Source of the DNA: an uncultured Oscillospiraceae bacterium
Lineage (GTDB): Bacteria; Bacillota; Clostridia; Oscillospirales; Acutalibacteraceae
Direction: 5' to 3'
Assembly (NCBI GenBank): GCA_900553525.1
Contig: USDZ01000117.1
Span: 1 to 5,652 of the forward strand
Length of the DNA: 5,652 nucleotides
Shown: one piece after another, positions 1 through 4,348 of the stretch
How the letters are laid out: every line of letters starts with the position of its first letter
Numbering within the stretch: the first letter of the stretch is position 1
The notes under the pieces: model-generated
What the model was told of the DNA's origin: nothing
The model's input: only the letters and a program-made list of their open reading frames with translations
Databases searched by the model: none
Made by a program: the position numbers and the translations under genes

Positions 1-472
1 CCAGGGTGAAAGCCGCCATGGCGATGTGGAGCTTGTCGGTTTCCGGCTGAGGCCGGTTCAGGAAATCCGCGAGCAGGCGGTAGCAGTTGGGGCCGTAAAA
101 ATCGTCCGCGTTGATGACCATGAAAGGCCCGTCCACTACGCCGCGGCAGCAAAGCACCGCGTGGCCGGTTCCCCAGGGCTTGACCCGTCCCTCGGGAACG
201 GTGTAACCCTCCGGCAGCCGGTCGAGTTCCTGATACACATATTCGACCGGGATTTTCGCCTCGGTGCGGCGGCCGATCTTCTCCTTGAATTCTTCCTCGA
301 TCTCATGCTTGATGACGAAAACGATTTTGCCGAATCCGGCGGAGATCGCGTCGTGGATCGAGTAGTCGATGATCATCTCGCCGCCGGGGCCGACGGGGGT
401 AAGCTGCTTGAGCCCGCCGAAACGGCTGCCCATCCCCGCCGCCAGGATAACCAATGCCGGCTTTTGATTCAT
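1..472 (-). CDS. Sugar-nucleotide nucleotidyltransferase (NTP_transferase family), N-terminal 157 residues, cut by the left edge
   Basis: The reading frame starts at ATG 472 and stays open to base 1, giving 157 codons of a protein that continues outside the window; relatives are usually about 300 residues. The N-terminus has the nucleotide-binding signature LAAGMGSRFGGLKQ (residues 10-23), with the Gly-rich loop, Arg and Lys that bind the NTP in sugar-1-phosphate nucleotidyltransferases. PWGTGHAV (99-106) is the substrate/base loop seen in this group. NADDFYG (121-127) carries the acidic pair expected to bind Mg2+. From the family, it should be a cytosolic enzyme joining a sugar-1-phosphate to an NTP; the actual sugar cannot be read from this part. 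An AAAGGA ribosome site (484-489) lies 11 bases before the start, which is somewhat long. It is divergent from galE, which fits a sugar-nucleotide locus. I found no clear minus-strand promoter. Confidence 0.9.
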   Translation of the reverse strand, partial: MNQKPALVILAAGMGSRFGGLKQLTPVGPGGEMIIDYSIHDAISAGFGKIVFVIKHEIEEEFKEKIGRRTEAKIPVEYVYQELDRLPEGYTVPEGRVKPWGTGHAVLCCRGVVDGPFMVINADDFYGPNCYRLLADFLNRPQPETDKLHIAMAAFTL

Positions 473-593
473 AATCGCAACAATCCTTTCTTTAAATGGG
501 CACAAAACCCGACTTTGTCCGTATAGCATCCTGATGGTAGTGTACTGGATTCCAGGCCGAATAACCATATCCTTTTCGCCCAAACTTGTATAA

Positions 594-606
594 TATCCGC
601 CGGATA
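594..606. repeat. 13-base palindrome between the divergent promoters (possible operator)
   Basis: TATCCG-C-CGGATA is a perfect 6+1+6 inverted repeat. It overlaps the last base of a TATAAT box (589-594) that has no recognisable -35, and it sits 13 bases before the -35 of the galE promoter. Its place in the 222-base gap between the divergent nucleotidyltransferase and galE would suit a regulator site, but nothing identifies a regulator and a repeat this short can occur by chance. Confidence 0.25.
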
Positions 607-619
607 GAGCCGAAATCCA

Positions 620-647
620 TTGCAAAGGGCGCTGTTTTTCGTATAAT
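620..647 (+). promoter_or_regulatory. Sigma-A-type promoter for galE
   Basis: A -35 box TTGCAA (620-625) and a perfect -10 box TATAAT (642-647) are separated by 16 bases, on the coding strand about 50 bases before the galE start. Transcription should begin near 653-655, giving a short leader of about 40 bases. Confidence 0.7.
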
Positions 648-694
648 GAAAGCTGGATGAACCCAGACCCTATTCTATGTTAGGAGGATGCAAT

Positions 695-1711
695 ATGGCC
701 ATACTCATCACGGGCGGATGCGGTTACATCGGCAGCCACACGTGTATCGAACTGATCAAGGCCGGTTTTGACATCGTGGTACTCGACAATTATTACAATT
801 CCAAGCCCGAGGCGCTGCGCCGGACCCGGGAACTCGCGGGCCGGGATTTCCCTTTTTATGAATGCGACATCCGCGACCGGGAGGAACTGCGCCGGATTTT
901 CAAGGCACATTCGATCGACGCGGTGGTGCATTTCGCCGGATTAAAAGCGGTGGGCGAGTCGGTCCACAAGCCGCTGGAATATTATGATAACAACGTCGGC
1001 GGTACCGTCACCCTCTGTCAGGTTATGGCGGAGATGGGCTGCAAGCGGATGGTGTTCAGTTCTTCCGCGACCGTGTATGGGATGAACAATCCTTCTCCCC
1101 TGCGAGAGGACATGCCCACCGGTTCTGTCACCAATCCTTACGGCCGCACCAAATTCATGATCGAGGGGATTCTGGAGGACCTGTGTGTCTCGGATCCGGA
1201 ATGGACCACGGTATTGCTGCGGTATTTCAATCCCATCGGCGCCCATGAGAGCGGGCGGATCGGGGAGGATCCAAACGGGATCCCGAACAATCTCATGCCC
1301 TATATTTCCCAGGTAGCGATCGGGAAACTCCCGCAGCTTTCGGTTTTCGGCGACGATTACGACACCCACGACGGCACCGGCGTGCGGGATTATATCCACG
1401 TAGTGGACTTGGCTCTTGGCCATGTCAAGGCGGTAGACTACGCCCTGAAGCACCAGGGCGCCGAGGCGATCAATCTCGGCACCGGCACCGGCTACAGCGT
1501 CCTCGATCTCGTCAAAGCCTTTGAGCAGGAAAATCACGTCAAGGTTCCCTATGTCATCGCTCCCCGTCGGGAAGGCGATATTGCCACCTGCTATTCCGAT
1601 CCTTCCAAGGCGGAACGGCTTCTCGGCTGGAAGGCCAAACACGATATCCGCGATATGGTGCGGGATTCCTGGCGCTGGCAGTCCCAGAATCCCAAGGGGT
1701 ACGACGCTTGA
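695..1711 (+). CDS. galE: UDP-glucose 4-epimerase GalE, complete, 338 residues
   Basis: It interconverts UDP-glucose and UDP-galactose with tightly bound NAD+ (Leloir pathway; supplies UDP-Gal for glycans) in the cytosol. It is an extended short-chain dehydrogenase. The Rossmann motif GGCGYIGSHT is at residues 7-16, the SSSATVYG segment at 122-129 includes Ser124, and the catalytic pair is Tyr149/Lys153 (YGRTK); all fall at the E. coli GalE positions. The length, 338, equals E. coli GalE. The start is ATG 695 because AGGAGG (682-687) lies 7 bases before it; the in-frame ATG at 677 precedes the ribosome site and is rejected. Residue 299 is Cys (GDIATCYSD), where E. coli has Tyr and human GALE has Cys, so the enzyme may also accept UDP-GlcNAc/GalNAc; this is inference. 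It has its own promoter and terminator, so it is probably monocistronic. It is divergent from the nucleotidyltransferase. Confidence 0.97.
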   Translation: MAILITGGCGYIGSHTCIELIKAGFDIVVLDNYYNSKPEALRRTRELAGRDFPFYECDIRDREELRRIFKAHSIDAVVHFAGLKAVGESVHKPLEYYDNNVGGTVTLCQVMAEMGCKRMVFSSSATVYGMNNPSPLREDMPTGSVTNPYGRTKFMIEGILEDLCVSDPEWTTVLLRYFNPIGAHESGRIGEDPNGIPNNLMPYISQVAIGKLPQLSVFGDDYDTHDGTGVRDYIHVVDLALGHVKAVDYALKHQGAEAINLGTGTGYSVLDLVKAFEQENHVKVPYVIAPRREGDIATCYSDPSKAERLLGWKAKHDIRDMVRDSWRWQSQNPKGYDA

Positions 1712-1736
1712 CCCGGTCTCCTATATGTATAAAGAC

Positions 1737-1775
1737 GGGCTGCTGCAAAAGGATTCCTTTTGCAGCAGCCCTTTT
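1737..1775 (+). terminator. Intrinsic terminator of galE
   Basis: The arms 1737-1753 (starting GGGCTGCTGC) and 1755-1771 are a perfect 17-base inverted repeat around a single base (the real loop is the inner AT-rich part). They are followed by TTTT (1772-1775). The hairpin begins 26 bases after the galE stop codon. The T-run is short, but the stem is very strong. Confidence 0.88.
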
Positions 1776-1846
1776 GGCATATTCCAGACCCGACAACCCG
1801 CCGCCGGGCTGCGCTTGAGCAATCGGGCTGGAATCCAAATATCCGG

Positions 1847-2014
1847 TCAGACAACTGACTCCAACGGGATAAATTCGATGTCTTTATTCTCTTGATACGC
1901 GGTTTTGGAATCTTCGCTCAGTTGTTTATCATCGGAATTTTCCGTCTCTTCATTCGAACCGTTCCCCTTTCTCTTGTCGATTACAATGCCAATATCCCCA
2001 ATAAGGAATATACT
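1847..2014 (-). pseudogene. Possible C-terminal remnant of a membrane-anchored protein
   Basis: A minus-strand frame of 55 codons ends at TGA 1847-1849 and has no ATG. It begins with a hydrophobic run (SIFLIGDIGIVI), then basic KRKGNG, then an acidic, Asn/Ser/Asp/Glu-rich tail ending in EFIPLESVV. The bias towards charged polar residues looks like real coding sequence. Upstream of an in-frame TGA (2015-2017) the same frame reads another hydrophobic stretch (CITIIAANF). A single stop may therefore interrupt one membrane segment followed by an acidic tail. There is no ribosome site or promoter in front. I do not recognise the family. It could equally be chance open frame. Confidence 0.25.
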
Positions 2015-2191
2015 TCAAAAATTTGCAGCTATGATTGTGATGCATTTATGACAACATGGTAATTCTGGATTTATCCGGGGAGAATGCATGCGGTTTCCTC
2101 ATGTGTTTGGTCTAGATAGGTGCTGTGGAGTATACCCAACGGAGGAAGCGATTTCATATCCGAGATCCCCGTATTTTATAAAAAGGTGCGC

Positions 2192-2228
2192 ACAATAAGT
2201 ATAAATACATAGATGATATACTTATTGT
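2192..2228. repeat. Inverted repeat with 12-base arms and 13-base spacer
   Basis: ACAATAAGTATA (2192-2203) is an exact reverse complement of TATACTTATTGT (2217-2228). A second, overlapping pair, AAATACA (2203-2209) with TGTATTT (2226-2232), could form an alternative stem. The palindrome GTGCGCAC (2186-2193) overlaps the left arm. The AT-rich stem has no T-run after it, so it is a poor terminator. It lies about 95 bases before the 71-codon gene, where an operator, recombination site or relic element end are all possible. Confidence 0.55.
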
Positions 2229-2321
2229 ATTTATGAAAGATGCTCCTCTGCCCCGCTTTTGCACAATTCCTGTTCGGCGGCATACCCTGATGATAAGGAC
2301 ATGAGCGGGAGGTGATGGGTC

Positions 2322-2537
2322 ATGACCATGTGCGCGACACTAGTAGAGGTTCAGGGCGACAGCCTGTTGGTATGCGACCGGGCCACCGGACAGGAAGTGG
2401 TAGTCCATACCCCTTGTGCCTGCCGTTTTCGCGCCGGCGACTTGCTGCGCATCCAGTACAACGGGGCGATGACGATGAGCATCCCGCCCCAGATTTCGGC
2501 GGATTGTATTGTCCGGGTCTCTTCCCGCGGCTGCTGA
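2322..2537 (+). CDS. Small conserved-looking Cys-rich protein, 71 residues, function unknown
   Basis: The start ATG 2322 is preceded by a strong ribosome site, GGAGGTGAT (2308-2316); a second in-frame ATG at 2328 is too far from it to be preferred. The protein has alternating hydrophobic strands (ATLVEVQGDSLLVCD, QEVVVHT), then GDLLRIQYNG (residues 39-48) and IPPQISADCIVRV (54-66), with no signal peptide or membrane segment. The pattern of strand, GD, strand, YxG, then PPQIxA is typical of a small OB-like beta barrel. It recalls the C-terminal part of DUF3221/YobA-like proteins, though that is resemblance by eye only. Six cysteines (4, 18, 32, 34, 62, 71), including a CAC at 32-34, might bind metal. 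I believe similar proteins occur in gut Clostridia. It stands alone, with no evident sigma-A promoter and no good terminator on its strand. Confidence 0.8.
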   Translation: MTMCATLVEVQGDSLLVCDRATGQEVVVHTPCACRFRAGDLLRIQYNGAMTMSIPPQISADCIVRVSSRGC

Positions 2538-2571
2538 TGCCTGATCCCGATCCTTTCAGCGTCGTTTTTAG

Positions 2572-2745
2572 CGATGTGAGGAGAAAGACATCAGGCCGGG
2601 GGAATTGCAGCTTATTCCGGTCTCTTTCCTCGAGGGACGCCTGCCGTATCCTGTTTATAAAAGGGGGCCGGACAGGGTTTTCTGCCTTTTTACCCCTTCA
2701 CTCGCTTGTGTCATCGGCTGTTTTTTTCGCTGCGTCAGAAGATAG
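2572..2745 (+). pseudogene. Possible degenerate N-terminal remnant, loosely like HD-GYP-type phosphohydrolases
   Basis: A frame between TAG 2569-2571 and TAG 2743-2745 reads protein-like for about 35 codons (ELQLIPVSFLEGRLPYPVYK, codons at 2602-2661), then becomes unconvincing, Phe/Cys-rich sequence. An excellent ribosome site, GAGGAG (2578-2583), lies 6 bases before an in-frame ATC at 2590, as if the start codon had been an ATG that was lost. A frameshift after the GTG at 2576 is an alternative. The PVSxLxxGxLPYxVYxR pattern recalls the N-terminus of some HD-GYP domain proteins; this is a memory-based guess. The downstream body of such a protein is absent. It may be a non-coding coincidence. 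Confidence 0.22.
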
Positions 2746-2760
2746 TCAAATCGAAAACAG

Positions 2761-2811
2761 AATAAAAAGACAACCGCATGAAATAACCAAAAAACGGCTA
2801 TTTCATGCGGT
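2761..2811 (-). terminator. Strong hairpin, probable minus-strand (possibly bidirectional) terminator
   Basis: ACCGCATGAAATA (2773-2785) pairs exactly with 2799-2811, and an inner CC/GG pair (2787-2788 with 2796-2797) extends the stem. On the minus strand it is followed by TTGTCTTTTTATT, a fair T-run. On the plus strand only CTTTAG follows, so plus-strand activity for the 71-codon gene would be weaker. It is the most distal of three minus-strand hairpins beyond the tRNA 3' end. Confidence 0.6.
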
Positions 2812-2846
2812 CTTTAGTAGAAGGGACGATGAAAATCGATATGTCT

Positions 2847-2876
2847 AAAACAACAAAAAGCCGCCCGCAGGGCGGC
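2847..2876 (-). terminator. Intrinsic terminator, minus strand
   Basis: GCCGCCC (2860-2866) and GGGCGGC (2870-2876) form a 7-bp all-GC stem with a three-base loop. On the minus strand it is followed by TTTTTGTTGTTTT (complement of 2847-2859). This is a textbook terminator for transcripts coming from the right. An 8-base inverted repeat upstream in the same transcript (AAACCGAA/TTCGGTTT, 2882-2889 with 2905-2912) adds more structure. Confidence 0.85.
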
Positions 2877-2952
2877 CCACTAAACCGAAGCCCAACGCAG
2901 CGGATTCGGTTTGGAAAGGGGAAGCCACGGCATGGGCTTGCTCTGACTTTTG

Positions 2953-2990
2953 AAAAAAGTCGGGGCAAGCTCTATATCGCTTGCTCCGAC
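2953..2990 (-). terminator. Intrinsic terminator abutting the tRNA-Thr 3' end, minus strand
   Basis: On the minus strand GTCGGAGCAAGC (2990-2979) pairs with GCTTGCCCCGAC (2970-2959), with one A-C mismatch and an 8-base loop, followed by TTTTTT (complement of 2953-2958). It starts two bases after the tRNA CCA, which fits the native terminator of the tRNA transcript. A third copy of the arm, GCTTGCTCTGAC (2936-2947), can compete for the middle arm. Confidence 0.82.
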
Positions 2991-2991
2991 G

Positions 2992-3038
2992 TGGAGCTGG
3001 TGGACGGATTTGAACCCCCGACCTGCTGATTACAAATC
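2992..3038 (-). other. Attachment site: displaced 3' half of tRNA-Thr(TGT)
   Basis: Read on the minus strand, this is the 3' half of a tRNA: anticodon loop TTTGTAA (3036-3030, anticodon TGT), anticodon-stem 3' strand TCAGC (3029-3025), variable loop AGGTC, T-loop TTCAAAT (3014-3008), acceptor 3' strand CACCAGC (3002-2996), discriminator T and CCA (2994-2992). The T-stem GGGGG/CCGTC contains one G-G mismatch and a G-U pair. Only the last two bases (GA) of the expected anticodon-stem 5' strand remain; beyond 3038 the match stops and there is no D-arm or 5' acceptor strand. It is therefore not a functional tRNA but one junction (attL/attR) of an element integrated at the anticodon loop, next to the integrase. 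The GATT-TGT-AATC inverted repeat (3038-3028) could be the core recombinase site. Confidence 0.85.
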
Positions 3039-3050
3039 TGTATTCCTGGG

Positions 3051-3076
3051 TTTTGCGATCTTTTGTGATTGCAAAA
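3051..3076. repeat. 10-bp inverted repeat in the integrase-att spacer
   Basis: TTTTGCGATC (3051-3060) and GATTGCAAAA (3067-3076) pair over 10 positions, with one G-T, around TTTTGT. No T-run follows on the minus strand, so it does not look like an integrase terminator. Its place between the crossover site and the arm-type repeats suggests an accessory protein or recombinase site, or simple mRNA 3'-end structure. Confidence 0.4.
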
Positions 3077-3122
3077 AAACGTTGATATTACTAGGCTTTT
3101 AACCATTCTCCGTTTGCAAGAC

Positions 3123-3174
3123 TTGGTGTTTATTTGTCGATTTCAGCAACAATAAACACCAAATAAACACCAAA
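3123..3174. repeat. Putative integrase arm-type binding sites (two tandem 11-bp repeats plus one inverted copy)
   Basis: TAAACACCAAA occurs twice head-to-tail at 3153-3163 and 3164-3174, one DNA turn apart. An inverted copy, TTGGTGTTTATTTG (3123-3136), is an exact reverse complement of 3160-3173. The cluster lies directly after the integrase stop codon and about 90-140 bases from the broken tRNA. Tyrosine integrases with an N-terminal arm-binding domain (lambda Int, Tn916 Int with its 11-bp DR2 repeats) use such short direct repeats flanking the core. The role is inferred from position and pattern. Confidence 0.7.
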
Positions 3175-3178
3175 TTCA

Positions 3179-4348
3179 TCACCTATTTTTCCGGGTAAGG
3201 GCTAGTTCTATGGCACCGGCTGCGGCTTCGTCTGCGGACTGGATTTGATGGGCGTATATATTCCCCGTTGTGGATACCTGGGCATGGCCTAAACGTCTGC
3301 TTACGGTGCGCAAATCCACATGGGAGGCGATCATGAGGCTTGCGCATGTATGGCGGAGACCGTGGATATTGATATCCGGGAGGCCGTGACGCTTTAGAAA
3401 TTTATCAAACCACCGGGGCAGGGTGTCCGGGTGCATGGGGTGTCCGTCCCAAGTGGTAAACAGCCGCCCGCAATCCTCCCAGCGGTCACCTACCGCGAGT
3501 CGTTGTTCCGTTTGCCAGACACGATATTCCTTTAGCATATTCACTACGCTAGGGGAACATTTGATGGTGCGCTGAGATTTTTTGTTTTTGGGGCCTTTGG
3601 TGATGATCCCGGTGCCGGGAATATACTGGCTGGATCGGAGAATCTGCATGAGCCCTTTGTCAAAGTCTATGTCTCGCCATTCCAAGCCCAATAATTCCCC
3701 TTTGCGCAGTCCGGTATATAAAAGCAAATCAATCATTGTCCGGTATTGGATGGGTTCATCCTCCAGGGCTCCCAGTAGCGCCGCCGCCTGATCTTCATCC
3801 AGGTGGGCGGCTTCTTTTTGTTCTACTTTAGGAGGCTGCACCTTAAGCGGGCTTGCGGGAATGATTCCCCACAGAACAGCCCGGTTAAACATGGAAGACA
3901 GCAGCCGGTGATAGTGCATGATGGTGGAATTGGACAGCCGTCCGCCCGTCTTTTCGTTTACACAGACTTCCGCGAGATTGTCATAAAACTGTTGGATATG
4001 CAACGGCTTGATTTTATCCATGCGCAGGTGTCCCAGGGCTGCGACCACCCGGCGGAGCAGCTTTTCATTTTCCACGATGGACTTCGGGGCAAGCTGCTTC
4101 TTGCAATGCTGTTCCATCCACAGCTCCGCGAAGGTTGCTAGTTTCATGGAGCTGTCGGCAGCCGTCCCGCTCTTGACCTTTTCCTCAAAAAGCACCGCCT
4201 GCCGGTCAAGCTCCTTCTCAATCTGCTTTTTGGTCATGCCAGGAGCGGGATCCCAGGTCATAGATTTGCGAATCTGCTTGCCTTTGGCGTCGTATCCGTT
4301 GGAAACCGTTATTCGGTACGTGTCACCGCGTTTTTGGATCGTCGGCAT
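3179..4348 (-). CDS. Tyrosine site-specific integrase, 389 residues, complete
   Basis: It catalyses integration and excision of the element through a 3'-phosphotyrosyl intermediate. Residues 1-60 form a small basic N-terminal arm-binding domain (IQKRGDTYRITVSNGYD). Residues 70-165 are the helical core-binding (SAM-like) domain. The catalytic domain is from about 180: Arg215 (YTGLRKGELLGLEW), the beta-hairpin Lys at about 251-254 (TKGPKNKKSQR), His329/Arg332 (HGLRH), His355 (LGH) and nucleophile Tyr365 (NIYAH). All catalytic residues are present and the length is normal for Tn916/phage-type integrases, so it is probably active. The ATG follows the TAA of the upstream gene with no gap, and its ribosome site (AAGG, 8 bases ahead) lies inside that gene, which indicates one mRNA with translational coupling. 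Its 3' end points to the att site in tRNA-Thr and to arm-type repeats just past the stop codon. Confidence 0.96.
   Translation of the reverse strand: MPTIQKRGDTYRITVSNGYDAKGKQIRKSMTWDPAPGMTKKQIEKELDRQAVLFEEKVKSGTAADSSMKLATFAELWMEQHCKKQLAPKSIVENEKLLRRVVAALGHLRMDKIKPLHIQQFYDNLAEVCVNEKTGGRLSNSTIMHYHRLLSSMFNRAVLWGIIPASPLKVQPPKVEQKEAAHLDEDQAAALLGALEDEPIQYRTMIDLLLYTGLRKGELLGLEWRDIDFDKGLMQILRSSQYIPGTGIITKGPKNKKSQRTIKCSPSVVNMLKEYRVWQTEQRLAVGDRWEDCGRLFTTWDGHPMHPDTLPRWFDKFLKRHGLPDINIHGLRHTCASLMIASHVDLRTVSRRLGHAQVSTTGNIYAHQIQSADEAAAGAIELALTRKNR

Larger units (their letters stand above)
1776..2321. other. Intergenic stretch without a convincing gene
   Basis: This stretch lies between the galE terminator and the 71-codon gene. 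Near its left end is an imperfect inverted repeat (ATTCCA..CCCGA at 1781-1793 with TCGGG.TGGAAT at 1823-1834). It then holds a possible decayed minus-strand gene (1847-2014) and the 12-base-arm inverted repeat at 2192-2228, each listed separately. A 36-codon plus-strand frame at 2088-2198 has a GGGGAG sequence 5 bases ahead of its ATG, but its product is unrecognisable and I do not call it a gene. The composition is AT-richer than in galE. Nothing else could be supported. Confidence 0.6.

Noticed and set aside
26..526. 166-codon plus-strand frame opposite the nucleotidyltransferase
   Set aside because: The minus-strand frame carries clear nucleotidyltransferase motifs; this one has none and is its shadow.
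677..694. Earlier in-frame ATG for galE (344 residues)
   Set aside because: The ATG lies before the AGGAGG site; the start at 695 has ideal spacing and gives the family's standard N-terminus and 338-residue length.
941..1642. 233-codon open frame on the strand opposite galE
   Set aside because: It is a high-GC antisense shadow of galE with no recognisable motif and no ribosome site.
546..1837. Near-identical 15-base sequences in inverse orientation flanking galE (546-560 and 1823-1837, TGGATTCCAGxCCGA)
   Set aside because: A 14/15 match is expected by chance at about this rate in a window this size, and nothing else suggests galE is a mobile cassette.
2312..2848. 178-codon plus-strand frame overlapping the 71-codon gene
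   Set aside because: Its start lies inside the ribosome site of the smaller gene, the product is Arg/Ser-rich and low in sense, and it runs through the terminator hairpin.
2805..3029. 74-codon plus-strand frame across the terminators and tRNA half
   Set aside because: It translates the GC hairpin and the antisense of the tRNA; these are RNA features, not coding sequence.
2992..3038. Functional tRNA gene
   Set aside because: The 5' acceptor strand, D-arm and most of the 5' anticodon-stem strand are missing from the adjoining sequence.
3123..3174. CRISPR-like reading of the short repeats after int
   Set aside because: The units are 11 bases with no spacers between the tandem pair; position and pattern fit integrase arm sites.
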